From: Rhynchopus euleeides | Taxonomy: Eukaryota; Euglenozoa; Diplonemea; Diplonemida; Diplonemidae | NCBI GenBank assembly: GCA_963210315.1 | Contig: OY723253.1 | Location: forward strand, 868,001 to 932,000 | Reading direction: 5' to 3' | Length of the DNA: 64,000 nucleotides | Shown: positions 1 to 10,329 of the stretch, piece by piece | How positions within the stretch are numbered: position 1 is the first letter of the stretch | Layout: every line of letters starts with the position of its first letter | The notes under the pieces: generated by a model | Seen by the model: only the letters and a program-made list of their open reading frames with translations | What the model was told of the DNA's origin: nothing | The model's database searches: none | Program-made: the position numbers and the translations under genes

Positions 1-117
1 AGCCCCTGTCTAACCATTCACAACGGCCACCTGCACACATCTATGAAAGGGGGGGGGGGAAGGTCCCGGGGGGGGGGGGGGGGGGGGGGGGTGGTGGGGG
101 TGGGGACGCTGCTCCGC
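1..117. other. 3' flank of the retrotransposon with a long G tract
   Basis: Downstream of the TAG at 118 (minus strand) the sequence holds a 24-G run at 68-91 and a second G run near 50-59. No poly(A) tail or target-site duplication is visible before the window edge, so the 3' terminus of the element is not defined here. Confidence 0.6.
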
Positions 118-3100
118 CTACTCGCCCCGCTCCACCTCCGTCTGCAGCTTGCGCATGTAGACGCGCAGGCTGACCCCCGGCTCCCTCGTCTGGTTCCCGG
201 GCTCGGCCTGCGCGCCCCCTTGCAGGATGCGCGCCTGCAGCCACTCCGCCGCTACGTCACCTGCCACCCTGGGCGAGAGGGGGCAAAGGCCATAGCTGGG
301 GTGGAAGCAGTGCCTCCACGCCTCGACGGTGCGGGGGATGGCTCCTCCCATCGAGACGCAGGGGGCCATGCCGCGGGCCCGCGCTACCACCCCCTCGGCC
401 CAGACACGGGACGCCGCAAGCTCCTGCAGAGCGGGGATGTTCGCCGCGGGCGTCTCGTCGTCCCCGTAGGCGTCGATGGCCTGGAGGTCGTCCTCGGGCT
501 CCCACACGTTCGCCGGGTCGTCGTCGAACTCCATGGGGCCCGCCGCGTCACCCTGACGCAGCTCCTCCAGGCGTCTCGAGGACGCGGCCGTCCGGCTGCG
601 GCGCTGCCCGTCCCGGCGGGCCTGCGCGGCGTTGCGCATCATCGTCGCAGCAACCCCCTGGATCCCGCCAGCCCCACCGGGGGCTGTTCCGCCAGAGGTG
701 CCAGAGGGGGCTGTGTTGAAGGTGTGGGAGCCTCCGCCCTGGCGGCGCCGCGCGGCCTGAGCGGGGCCAGACGGCTGGGCGCCTGCCGCCGTGACCGGAG
801 CCGCAGAGGGCACACCAGAGGGGGCTGTGTTTGAGGTTTGGGAGCCTCCGCCCTGGTGGTTCTCTGTGGCCCCCGACCCCGACGGCGGGCACTCTGCATG
901 TTGGGCCTGCCCCTGCATGGGGGCTGGGGCAGCCCGGGAGGCACTCTCCGCCGGGGGCACGCTGTGGCCGTGGGTCGCGGAGGGCGCACCAGAGGGGGCT
1001 GTGTTTGAGGTTTGGGAGCCTCCGCCCTGGTGCATCTCCACGTCCTGGCCGGGAGCGACCGGCTCCTCCGCCACTTCCTCCTTCACCCGCGTTGGATGGT
1101 GCGCAGCCCCCGACGAGTCGTGCGGGGCACTCGGCTGCCTGGGCCCCATCGGCGTGTCGTGCATGCGGCTCGGGATGGGCTTCCGCCGGCGGGGGCGCGC
1201 CCGGGCGGACTCCAGGACCTCCCGCAGATCCGGGGTGACCGCGGGTTGCTCCGCAGGGTCTGGAGCGTCGACATCCACCGCCACCCGGTCAATGTAGCCT
1301 GGGCACCGCTCACCCCGCACTGCGCACGACGCGCACACTTTGCGCCAGCATCTGCCACACGCGTGATGCCTCGCGGAGCGGTCGAACGGGCGGCGGCACT
1401 TCTCGCACTCCTCCACCTGGCCCGCCGAGCCCCCCTGACGCACCATCTGCATGGGACTATCACCATCGCACCCCGTGACATCCGCTGCCATCGGCTTCGG
1501 GGGAAGACCCGCCAGGTGCTGACGCATGGGCTCCGGCATAACTAGGGGCACGTAGTGCCCATGTTGCCCCCCCGTCCTCCGCAGACAGTGGGCGTCCACC
1601 ACTGCACCCGCACCTACTGGGGACAGAAGCATCGGCTGGTGGTTGTCGATGAGCACGAGGACGACGCATCTGGTCACGCGCGCAGCCGCCGCCAGGGCGA
1701 TGAAGTCCGCCCAGGTGCGCACGTCGTCGCTCCCTGCGCGCATCATCTGCTCGGCCCACTGGTTCGGACCCTCCTCCACCCGCATCCGGAGGTCCGGGTC
1801 GCGCATCGCCCTGCGGACTGCCTCTTGGCGCAGCCACCCGCTGGATTGCTTCACCGATCGGGCACCCAGCGTGGCCAACGCATCAAAAGCACAGTCCCCC
1901 ACCCGGAACGACCACCCGTCCGGCTCGACCAGGCCCAGCCGCGCCTGCTGCTGCAGGGACGACAAGCTCAGCCTCCCGTCCGTCTGGCCGCGCCACTCCA
2001 GCAATTGGGCCAGGGGGTCAGCCGCCACCCCACCCGCCGGCTGCGGGAGGTCCCCCTCCGCGGGGGGAGGCGGCGGGCGTGGGCGGCGGGGAGGGGCAGG
2101 TTCGGGTTCAGGGGTCGGCTCCTCGGGGCCCGCCGCGTCATCCGGGTCACACATGAAATCCTCCGCGTCCATGTGCCCGTCGAAGTGTGGCGCGGGGGCC
2201 AGGTCCGTGTCAGGCGCGAAGAAGTAGTCCGGCTCCACGCCCACCAGCGGATCCGGCAAGACCCGCTCCCGAGTCTGACCAGAGCGCAGGTCCGTGCACA
2301 GCGCCCCCCTGCGGAGCGACGACCGCCCCACCGCCCGCATCAACGGCACCACTATCCGCGCCGCCCAGGAACGAGTGAGCTCGGCCCTGTCCCCCAGCTT
2401 GTGGTCCACCGCGAAGCTGACCAAGTGCCTGAAGAGCCGCACGGCCTCCGGACCCATCCCGCCCGACTGCTCCAGGGCGAACGCGGAGAAGGCGATCTCA
2501 ACCTCCTGACACCGCGCCCCGTGCTTGCGATGCTTGGATGCTTCAGCCCGCGACGCGGTGTACCCCCGCGCTCTCGCCGCACCCTGCCTCGCAGACTCCG
2601 CGCACGTCGACCACACGGTCACGTCGATCGCCCGGCCCCGCGACTCACCTATGCCGCACGGGAGGAACACGTCAGCCGGCTTGCCCCCGCCCAAGAGGAG
2701 GTGGTTGGGCTCCAGCTGGGGGCCGAGTCCCGCGTCCCGCGCCAGCCCCAGCACCCCGAGCTTCACCGCGTCGTGGCGCTTGATGCGGTCCGCCGATGCC
2801 TGGCAGCTGAACACATGGGCGCCCAAGACGTCCATGGCGTCCCCGCACTCGTGGCACCGCGACCCAGGGGCGAAGACGACGAGGCCCAGGCGCAGGCGAG
2901 CCGCCACTTGGTACTCCTCCCTCCCCATCGCAAACTGTTGTTCTGGCGTCACCGTCACCCACGCCCCTGCGCCTGGGAGGGACGCGGACAACTGACGCCC
3001 TTTACTCAGCACGTCAGCCTCCACCAGTAGGGTCTCGTGCTGCCGGCTGATGATCGCCAGGGATAGGTCGCGCTGGCGGAGGGGCTCGCCCGGGCGCTTG

Positions 3101-6100
3101 TGAGGGTCCACCCAGTCCGCCTCCGCCACCAGCTCGTTGTGGGCGGTCGCTGCCACGCGCCACGCATCCGCATCCCAACGATATCCGCTGTCCAGCTGCA
3201 CACATAGGGGGAAGAAGGAGCTAGCCGCCGCCAAAGCCGCAGCGGTGATGTGGTCCTCCGACCTCCGAATGCCCATACCCCCTAGCCTGACGGGCAGGGC
3301 CGCCTGGTCTCGCGCATCGTCAGGGAGGGTCCCGTCCCTGTCCCCGAGCACAGATGCCAGCACCATCCCGATTTCCTTGTCATACTGGCGAAGGTATTCT
3401 CTCCCGGCGTACCCAATTGCGCGCATCTGGAAGACCAGCTTGCAGAAGCCTTCACAGTGTCGCAGGAGGGTCATGGCCACTTGCGCGTCTTGGAGGTGGT
3501 GAAGCTGGCGCAGGTTCGGGATGAACTTCTCTCTCAGTTTTGTATCCATCACCCGCTCGCAGAATTCCGCATCCCCCACCGGAGCCCCGAGGAACTCGAA
3601 GTTGTGGTGGAGGAGGTCCATGCGAGTCGCGCGCTCCTTTTCCGTCGCGGCTACATCAAGGCCCGCTCCCCGGAGGCCCTCCACCGAGTGCCCATTCAGC
3701 GAGATCACTTCGCATTTGCGGCGTGCCACCACCAGGCCCAGCTCCGCGCTCCGCCGCTCGAGGATCGCGAACGCGTGGCCGACCGCCCCGGGGGAGCCCA
3801 TCAGCGTGCCATCGTCCAAGTACCACACGCTGCCCTCCACCCCCGGCAGCTTGCCTAGGTCCTCGGTCAGCTGGCGGATGGCCAGGGAGAACAGGAGCGG
3901 CCCGAGGGGGTCCCCCTGCTGTACCCCCCTCTGCGATTCGAGCACTTCGCCACGGTATATCAGGGCTGAGGGCGACGCGTAGCACCACTCGACCCACGCC
4001 GACAGCTCCGGGAGGTCCCGCCTGACAGCATCGATGAACGCCTGCCTGTTAACCATGTTAAAGGCGTTGGCATAGTCGATCTTCAGCAGGACCTTGTCCG
4101 CCCCCCTGTTGCGCGCCGCGAAGTCCTTCACGACCGCCGTGGCCGCCTCCAGTCCGCCGTCCACCGCCACTCCTACTTGCCTCCCCTTCAGGAGGAGCTT
4201 CCCAGCCTGTTCCCTGACGTCTGCGGTGAGGGTTTTGGCCACCAGGCGGCGGAGGGTCTCCCCAACCGCGATCGGGCGGATCCCCGCGTCTGGCTTGGGG
4301 AGCGCGACCAGAGACGCGCCCGCGATGTGCCGGGCCAGCTGCGGGGGGGCCTCGCCTCTGCGCAGGACATTCACCACCGCCGTGAGGGCCGGAAGCACAT
4401 CCACTCCCTCCACCTGGACGAGCTCCCGGAGGTGGTCCGCCCTCAGGCCTGAGGGGCCGGCGCCCGTGCCCCTCGGTAACCCCTTCAGCGCTTTAAACAC
4501 CTCGGCGGGGGTGGCATCCGCGGGCACTACCCGCGTCGCCGCGGAGATGGCTGGGCTGTCCGCTTCCGGGTGCATTGCTAGGAGCTTCGCTTTCGTGGCA
4601 GGGGTGGCAGGCGCCAGGCCGGCGCTCCTGGTGCGCGCCATCGCCGCCGAATACCGCCCTTGTCTCGCCGCTTGCACCACCGCTTCCTCCGTCTCCTCCC
4701 ATGTGGGGGCAGCCTCCACCCGTCCCGGGCCCGGGGCTTCCGTCCGGGCCCGGCGCCAGAGCTCCGACGCGCGTCCTTCCCGCCAGAGGATGATCGCCTC
4801 CTCCCGGGCCCGCTTCGCCAGCAGCTGCTTCTTCTTCCCTCCACGGTAGGTGCGGAAGAGGGTTTTGGGCACCAAGAGGAGGCGGAGCCACGCCGTGGTG
4901 CTCGAACTATTCGCTGCGACATCCCACAGGGCCTGGCTATAGGCTACCGCCGCCGGGCGGAGGATCGCCCCGGGGACCGACAGCGACACCCCCACTCGCT
5001 CCGTGTGGATGCTCTCAAGGGGAGGGAGGCGACCCGCATCCGCTGCCTCCGCCGCAGAGGGTGCGCGCCTGTTCGGCACCACAGGGGTCGCGCCACGTGG
5101 GCGGCACTTCACGCAGGAGTCCAAGGAGGTGCTCATTACCTTCGAGCACCACATGCACTTCTTCATGCCCAGCAGACGAAGCGCGCTCGGCGGGAACTCC
5201 TCACCCTGGTCTGCGTGCGCCTGGGCGTGCTTGCGGAGCGTCTCCTTGGACGAATACGGCGTATGCCGGTGGAGAGCCGAGCCCGCGCAGGCCGTGAGGG
5301 GGCAGAACCAGCGGCGACGCACATCCCCCAGGCCCGCCCCTTCTGCCTCCTGGGCACCCTCCCCTAGGGCCGCCGGGCAGGCGTCTCGACACGTGGCTGG
5401 GCTGAGGTGGGCCGGCGCCGCGCTCTCTCGAAGGGCCCTGCGTCGGGCAAGGGGCATGGCCACTCCCTCGTAGTGGTTGCCAGAGAGAGCCACCACCCTG
5501 ACATCTGCGGGGGCTGGCCCCTGCTTCTTAGGGCGCCGCGGGTCCACACGGATTGCCTGACCCCTGCCCTCCTGCACCACCACCACTGACAAGTCCCACG
5601 CTCCCGCCGCCAGGTGCAGCGCGAGGTGGTCCCCATGCGCCGCACCAGCCAGGCCCGCCCGATACTCCTCGACCCGCCTGGCGTCCCCTAACAAGTGAAG
5701 CAGTTGAGGTTTCACCGAGGCGTCCCCTGCACGCCGGGACAGCTCGGAGCGCATGCCCACTATGTCGTCGTGGGAGGGGAGGGCGGCCGTGGGCGTGAGT
5801 GCCGCGAAGAGGCAGTCCCCTGTCGCCTGATTCGGCACCCTGGACCCCCCGAACTGCGACAGGACCTCGTCCACCCCAGTCCAGTCCTCCTCCATCTCCA
5901 GGTCCCCACCGCACAGGTCGCGCGGGCCGAGGAAGAGCGGGGGGCGCTCTGACGTTGCGCACAGGAGGCGGGTCCGTCTCATGGGCTGTACGGAGCGCCA
6001 CAAGTCCAGGGTCACCGCGTCCCGCATCTCCGACTCCCGCAGCCGCGCTGCCGTCACGGCCACCTCCACCCCAGCCCAGACGAGACACGCGAGCGACAGG

Positions 6101-7692
6101 AACCCCAGCCCCCAGACCCCGCCCGACAGGGCCCCCGCCGACGCCAGGACCGGCAACACCTCTGCCACTCGCTCCGCCCGACTCACCCGACGCAGCGCGT
6201 CCAGCCCGGCGCCGATCCGGTCCTCCGAGCGGCGGACGGAGGCAGGCAGGAGAACCTCCAGGCGCGGCCTGCGGGCCACCCATCGGGATCGCCTGCGGGC
6301 CCTCCACGACCAGCGAGGGAGCCAGCCGCGTCGGTTGGCCAGGCGGCGCTGCCGTACCATCGCCGAGCCCACCAGCACCCACCCGCCCGTCGCCAGCCCG
6401 TATGCGGACGCCGCCACCACTCCTGCCCGTAGATCGCTCGCAGATAGGACCTCAACCCAGAGCGCGCCGGCGGCGATCACGGCCGCCCCGCCCAGGCCCG
6501 CCGCCAGCCCGCACGCCTCCGTGAACCCCGGGAGCACACCCGCCGCCCTGCCCGACACCCTCAGCCAGCGCACCACCCGGCTCACCCGCCCTAGGGCCCA
6601 GGAAATGCCCCGCGCCGCTCTTGATGGGGACAGCCCCGCAGCCAGCAGTACGGGCAGGACCCCCAACCCCCACCACCAGGCCCAGGCCGTCTCTCCCTGT
6701 AGTGCGACCCACCTAGGCTCCCAGACGAAGACGAACCCCCAGCACGCAGCAGCTGACGAGGCCCAGGCGCGTTCCACCCCGCCCGCCACCACCCAGCAGC
6801 ACCCTCCCACCACCGCTGCTCTCCACGCTTTCGACTGCCCCCACACACTGTGCATCAGCCTCGTCGCCCGTCTCCGCCCGACTGCCCACCAGCCTCGCGC
6901 CCGGCACCGACTCAGGGCAAATACAGCCGGCCACCAGCTCCAGCCCAGCGTCCCCGCCACCACCACCGCCCACCCAAGAGTCGCCCTTACCCAGCCAACC
7001 CCCCAGTACCCGCCCAGGGGGGGGAGCTCGGGGGAGGGGGGTGGAAAGACATAAGCTGGGAGGGGGGAGCCCGGGACGGGGGGGGGACCACACGACACTC
7101 CCTCCCACCATCCCCCACAACGCGGGCAGAGCCCATCTCGTCCCCCCCTGTCAGCTATCACGCCGGGGGCGCCGTACTTGGCCCCGCGGGGGCGGCTAAG
7201 CGGCTTCCGCCGCTCCAGAGGCCCTGCGGGCGTGGTCTCTGCAGCGGTGACCGCCGCTGCCTGCTCGGGGGGGGGCCGCGGCCCTTCCGCAGCCGTCGGG
7301 GAGTGCCGTTGGGGGGTGCATGAAGCCGGTGGGTCAGACCGGTGTGCTGTTGTTGGGGGGGGGCCCGTGTGGGCCCCGCCCTCCCCCGGCTCCGCCTGTC
7401 CCGGTGCTGCCGCCGCCGCCGCAGCCGTTGCTGCCGCTGCTCCCGCCGCTACCGGGGGCGACCCGGGCTGCCCACGTGCGGGGGGTTGCGACCCCCGCGC
7501 CGCTGCCGCTACCGGGGGCGGCCCGGGCTGCACTCGTGTGGGGGGCTGCGACCCCCCCGTCTCCCTCGCTACCGGGGGCGGCCCGGGCTGCTCTCCCGCT
7601 GGGGGCGTGAGCGCCGCCACCAGCAGCGCCATGAGGGCCCACTGCCCTCGCCTCCTCGCGTGCCCACGGCCGGGCGCATCTCGCGCCTCCAT
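118..7692 (-). CDS. Giant non-LTR retrotransposon polyprotein: OTU / reverse transcriptase / restriction-like endonuclease / OTU
   Basis: Uninterrupted reading frame of 2524 residues if started at the ATG at 7692; it is open further upstream to 7854, but the upstream start would be a TTG. Domains in order (residues from the 7692 ATG): a basic N-terminus then a hydrophobic run (WALMALLVAAL) that looks like a signal peptide; a Pro/Gly repeat region; many hydrophobic, Trp-rich segments at ~245-570 (DNA ~6000-6990); an OTU-type cysteine protease near 620 (GDCLFAAL, later GNHYEGV); C2H2-like Zn sites near 800-860; reverse transcriptase near 1050-1440 with KIDYANAF, QQGDPLGPLLF, YLDD and FLGAPVG; a CHEC...H...C zinc knuckle near 1612 and a restriction-like endonuclease with RHD, PADV and AIDV motifs near 1630-1690; a second OTU-like domain near 1928 (VGDCAFDAL ... 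GHYVPL); and a RING/FYVE-like Cys cluster near 2092-2130. The RT + RLE layout is that of RLE-type LINEs; OTU proteases are known in the Dualen/RandI group. No apurinic-type endonuclease was seen. Intactness suggests recent activity. Confidence 0.9.
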   Translation of the reverse strand: MEARDAPGRGHARRRGQWALMALLVAALTPPAGEQPGPPPVARETGGSQPPTRVQPGPPPVAAAARGSQPPARGQPGSPPVAAGAAAATAAAAAAAPGQAEPGEGGAHTGPPPTTAHRSDPPASCTPQRHSPTAAEGPRPPPEQAAAVTAAETTPAGPLERRKPLSRPRGAKYGAPGVIADRGGRDGLCPRCGGWWEGVSCGPPPVPGSPLPAYVFPPPSPELPPLGGYWGVGWVRATLGWAVVVAGTLGWSWWPAVFALSRCRARGWWAVGRRRATRLMHSVWGQSKAWRAAVVGGCCWVVAGGVERAWASSAAACWGFVFVWEPRWVALQGETAWAWWWGLGVLPVLLAAGLSPSRAARGISWALGRVSRVVRWLRVSGRAAGVLPGFTEACGLAAGLGGAAVIAAGALWVEVLSASDLRAGVVAASAYGLATGGWVLVGSAMVRQRRLANRRGWLPRWSWRARRRSRWVARRPRLEVLLPASVRRSEDRIGAGLDALRRVSRAERVAEVLPVLASAGALSGGVWGLGFLSLACLVWAGVEVAVTAARLRESEMRDAVTLDLWRSVQPMRRTRLLCATSERPPLFLGPRDLCGGDLEMEEDWTGVDEVLSQFGGSRVPNQATGDCLFAALTPTAALPSHDDIVGMRSELSRRAGDASVKPQLLHLLGDARRVEEYRAGLAGAAHGDHLALHLAAGAWDLSVVVVQEGRGQAIRVDPRRPKKQGPAPADVRVVALSGNHYEGVAMPLARRRALRESAAPAHLSPATCRDACPAALGEGAQEAEGAGLGDVRRRWFCPLTACAGSALHRHTPYSSKETLRKHAQAHADQGEEFPPSALRLLGMKKCMWCSKVMSTSLDSCVKCRPRGATPVVPNRRAPSAAEAADAGRLPPLESIHTERVGVSLSVPGAILRPAAVAYSQALWDVAANSSSTTAWLRLLLVPKTLFRTYRGGKKKQLLAKRAREEAIILWREGRASELWRRARTEAPGPGRVEAAPTWEETEEAVVQAARQGRYSAAMARTRSAGLAPATPATKAKLLAMHPEADSPAISAATRVVPADATPAEVFKALKGLPRGTGAGPSGLRADHLRELVQVEGVDVLPALTAVVNVLRRGEAPPQLARHIAGASLVALPKPDAGIRPIAVGETLRRLVAKTLTADVREQAGKLLLKGRQVGVAVDGGLEAATAVVKDFAARNRGADKVLLKIDYANAFNMVNRQAFIDAVRRDLPELSAWVEWCYASPSALIYRGEVLESQRGVQQGDPLGPLLFSLAIRQLTEDLGKLPGVEGSVWYLDDGTLMGSPGAVGHAFAILERRSAELGLVVARRKCEVISLNGHSVEGLRGAGLDVAATEKERATRMDLLHHNFEFLGAPVGDAEFCERVMDTKLREKFIPNLRQLHHLQDAQVAMTLLRHCEGFCKLVFQMRAIGYAGREYLRQYDKEIGMVLASVLGDRDGTLPDDARDQAALPVRLGGMGIRRSEDHITAAALAAASSFFPLCVQLDSGYRWDADAWRVAATAHNELVAEADWVDPHKRPGEPLRQRDLSLAIISRQHETLLVEADVLSKGRQLSASLPGAGAWVTVTPEQQFAMGREEYQVAARLRLGLVVFAPGSRCHECGDAMDVLGAHVFSCQASADRIKRHDAVKLGVLGLARDAGLGPQLEPNHLLLGGGKPADVFLPCGIGESRGRAIDVTVWSTCAESARQGAARARGYTASRAEASKHRKHGARCQEVEIAFSAFALEQSGGMGPEAVRLFRHLVSFAVDHKLGDRAELTRSWAARIVVPLMRAVGRSSLRRGALCTDLRSGQTRERVLPDPLVGVEPDYFFAPDTDLAPAPHFDGHMDAEDFMCDPDDAAGPEEPTPEPEPAPPRRPRPPPPPAEGDLPQPAGGVAADPLAQLLEWRGQTDGRLSLSSLQQQARLGLVEPDGWSFRVGDCAFDALATLGARSVKQSSGWLRQEAVRRAMRDPDLRMRVEEGPNQWAEQMMRAGSDDVRTWADFIALAAAARVTRCVVLVLIDNHQPMLLSPVGAGAVVDAHCLRRTGGQHGHYVPLVMPEPMRQHLAGLPPKPMAADVTGCDGDSPMQMVRQGGSAGQVEECEKCRRPFDRSARHHACGRCWRKVCASCAVRGERCPGYIDRVAVDVDAPDPAEQPAVTPDLREVLESARARPRRRKPIPSRMHDTPMGPRQPSAPHDSSGAAHHPTRVKEEVAEEPVAPGQDVEMHQGGGSQTSNTAPSGAPSATHGHSVPPAESASRAAPAPMQGQAQHAECPPSGSGATENHQGGGSQTSNTAPSGVPSAAPVTAAGAQPSGPAQAARRRQGGGSHTFNTAPSGTSGGTAPGGAGGIQGVAATMMRNAAQARRDGQRRSRTAASSRRLEELRQGDAAGPMEFDDDPANVWEPEDDLQAIDAYGDDETPAANIPALQELAASRVWAEGVVARARGMAPCVSMGGAIPRTVEAWRHCFHPSYGLCPLSPRVAGDVAAEWLQARILQGGAQAEPGNQTREPGVSLRVYMRKLQTEVERGE
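702..1030. repeat. Three spaced copies of a ~42-bp motif in the retrotransposon C-terminus
   Basis: Near-identical copies at 702-742, 814-857 and 988-1030 encode QGGGSQTSNTAPSG (minus strand), separated by unrelated Ala/Pro-rich spacers of about 70 and 130 bp. They lie in the low-complexity linker between the Cys cluster and the C-terminus. Confidence 0.85.
7441..7606. repeat. 60-bp tandem repeat inside the retrotransposon ORF
   Basis: Nearly three copies of an exact 60-bp period (7441, 7501, 7561), each carrying CTACCGGGGGCG and CCCGGGCTGC. Because 60 is a multiple of three, the repeat encodes a 20-residue unit (QPGPPPVA...GSQPPAR) right after the putative signal peptide and keeps the frame open. 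Confidence 0.9.
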
Positions 7693-7977
7693 CACGACTC
7701 GCGCTCGCGTGCGTCGGGGGTGGGAAGGGGGGGACTGGGAAGGGAAGGGGAACAGAGCCCGAGGGACAAGTGGCCCCAGGGGGAGTGGTTTTTTGCTTGG
7801 GGATACGCTATTAGCCCAACCAGCCCTCCCGACTCTGCCCGCCCGCAAGTTCAAGAAGAAGTTTGAAAAGGGGAAAAGGGATGGGGGAGAGGAGGGAGAG
7901 GGAGGGGTTTTTGAAAGGGGAGGGGAGAACCCAACCGACCAGGGGGGGGGGGGGGGGGGGGAGCGCGAGTGTGTATA

Positions 7978-8590
7978 CCAATGAAGTACAGAAACTGTAG
8001 CTTAAGAAATCGTTGGTTAGATTTTTCCAGATTTTTATATAATCGTTGGTCAGATTTTTCCAGATTTTTCAGAATTCTGGAAATTCTGAGAAATCTGGAA
8101 AAATCTGAGAATTCTGGAAAAAATCTGGCCAGATTCTGGACAGATTTTTCCAGATTTTTCCAGATTTCTCAGAATTCTGGAAAATCTGAGAAATCTGGAA
8201 AATTCTGAGAAATTCTGTCAGAATTCTGGAAAATCTGTGGGGGGGACCTTTTCAAAAATTTTTTTTGGGGTGGGCCTATTTTGGACATTTGGACCCATTT
8301 TCAAAGGAATTTTTGAATTTTGAGCCCATTTTGAGCCCTAAAATGGCTCATCGAAATATTTCTGCAAAAATCCGGGCCAGAATGCCAAAATCTGAAAAAT
8401 CTGAGAAAATCTGGAAAATTCTGAGAATTCTGTCGGAATTCTGGAAAATCTGAGAAATCTGGAAAATTCTGAGAAATTCTGTGGGGGGACCTTTTCGAAA
8501 AAAAAAATTTGGGGTGGGCCTATTTTGGACATTTGGGTCCGTTTTCAAAGGAATTTATGAATTTTGAGCCCATTCGTTGCCCTAAAATGG
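7978..8590. repeat. AT-rich GAATTCT / CAGATTTTTCC satellite-like array with a 243-bp duplication
   Basis: From about 8025 the DNA switches abruptly from G-rich to AT-rich and consists of degenerate units built from AGAATTCTGGAAAATCTGAG and its complement. Two larger units, 8236-8347 and 8479-8590, share GGGGGACCTTTTC, GGGGTGGGCCTATTTTGGAC and TTTTGAGCCCATT at a constant 243-bp offset. Nothing looks coding; short open frames here are low-complexity by-products. Confidence 0.85.
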
Positions 8591-9413
8591 GACCGCGAAT
8601 ATCTAGCTCCTGCTGAGGACCTGGGTACATGGCCAAATCAGCCAGAAATCTCAGGTTTTCGTATTGCAATTTGGGTTCGCGTGCTGGTATCGCAGCCTGG
8701 CCCCGAGGGTCCATACCGTGAGTAACCGGGCCCGCTATCCTACACTCGTTTTTTCCTAGGTTTTCGTCAGCTGATTGAGGGTGTGATATGAGGGTTCTAT
8801 CCAACAAGGATATCAAGGCGGCACTTCAAAGTCCTGCCAAGGATAGCGCCACGTGGGTGTGTGCTTCTGATGTATGTTATGTCATCATGTGAAACCCTCC
8901 CCAGCGTGTGCCAACAATCCCTGACACGCTCACGAAAAGCATGACACGGAGAAAGCAGGTGCCGAAACAATCTGCCGAGCACACGGGTGGTGCCACGTTG
9001 ATCCACGCAGCGATCTCCCGTGACAGGAAGCCTTGTCGCCACGGCAGAGTGCCGCAGACTGTGGGAGAGGTGTCGCCAGTCCTTGAGGTTGCAGTGTAAA
9101 CCCGTGCCTTGTTCACCCTGTTGTTCACCCCTGTGAGGTTGATCCCATATCGTTGCCTGCTTTGGGGCCTGAAGGACATAGGGGTCCAACCGGCACTTGA
9201 GCATCGCAAGGCCTGAGCGGCTGTGTGGCAGGTTTTCATTGAAGGGCCAAACCCCCCCTTTTCTGGGTGAAAAGTGTTGTGCGTCGTTCAGTATCTTGCG
9301 CGAATTGCTTTCGACACCACCATCAAACCACCGCAAAAGAACAACCCATCTTCTGGAGTGTGATCTCTGGTGGCGGGGTGGGATGGGTGAGTGGGGTGTG
9401 ACGGTGCAACGAC

Positions 9414-9521
9414 AGTCGAACTTCTTCGAACACAGAACACCCCACCAACCTGCCGGGCGTGTGAAGTGTTCGCAAGGATCCGCACGGTGAAAAGTTTCCT
9501 GAGTTGGCTACGCCGAACTTA
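9414..9521 (+). repeat. Dispersed repeat, copy 1
   Basis: About 108 bp matched by 46716-46817 in the same orientation. Shared blocks in order are CAGAACACC, AAGGATCCGCA, GAAAAGTTTCC / GAAGTTTCC and TTGGCTAC-GCCGAACT, with small indels. No coding capacity. Confidence 0.7.
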
Positions 9522-10118
9522 CAAAATGGCAAGGTGTGAGTGTCGCTTGTTACGACCCACTGGCTGGACGAGTTCTCTTTTTGGGACAAGACCACACACA
9601 ACAAGAAGGTTGTCACAGGGGGTCTTCGCTGGTCGTTATTCTTCGTCAATCTTCGTCAGTTTTCACTATTTCAACAGCAAATACACCAAGATGCACTGAC
9701 GACCATCCGGTAGCGAAGACCCCCACAGTGAAAAAGATAGTTGGCAGCGCTTTGGGTGACAAACACAATCTACCTTGCCTTGTTGTTATGACTGTGCGCA
9801 CATTCACACCAACCTTCATCAGCCAAACCACGTGAGGTTTGTTCATCCGGGTTTGGCGCACACACAACGACTTGTCTTTGAAACGTCCAATGCAACACTC
9901 ACAGCATCGAGGCCAAGTGTTTCTCGTAGTATTTTTCGGTTTTGCTCTGAGTGAGCGGATATAACTGGTGAAAATGGGTACAGTGGCTGAATCTGGAGGT
10001 TGGGTGCGGGTTGTGTGTTCCGCATCATCCCTACAAATCAAACCAAGCCGATTGACACCGAACATTTTGTCTGACCTGCACCCATTGTTTCCTGCCTGCC
10101 TGCCTGTGTTTTGCTGCA

Positions 10119-10329
10119 CCTGTGCCTCCCTGTTCTGTATTTTGTACCCTCAGCGGGTTCACGATACAGGGCAGTCCACTCCCCCAAAAATCACGGTCTT
10201 GACGCCCATTCCATCCACTTTCAGTGGATGTGTTTGGTATTTCCGAATGGAATTTTCCAGCGTCAAGATTACAAGAACAGGGTCAGTCACTTCTACCGTA
10301 GCTGCGATGCCGGTAGTTGTGCAGAAATG
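10119..10329 (+). repeat. Dispersed repeat, copy 1 of an inverted pair
   Basis: About 210 bp that recurs in reverse complement at 16283-16523. Shared blocks include TGTGCCTCCCTGTTCTG, CACGATACAG, GTGGATGTGTTTGGTATTTC, GAATTTTCCAGCGTCAAGA and GGTAGTTGTGCAGAAATG. No coding function is apparent. Confidence 0.85.
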
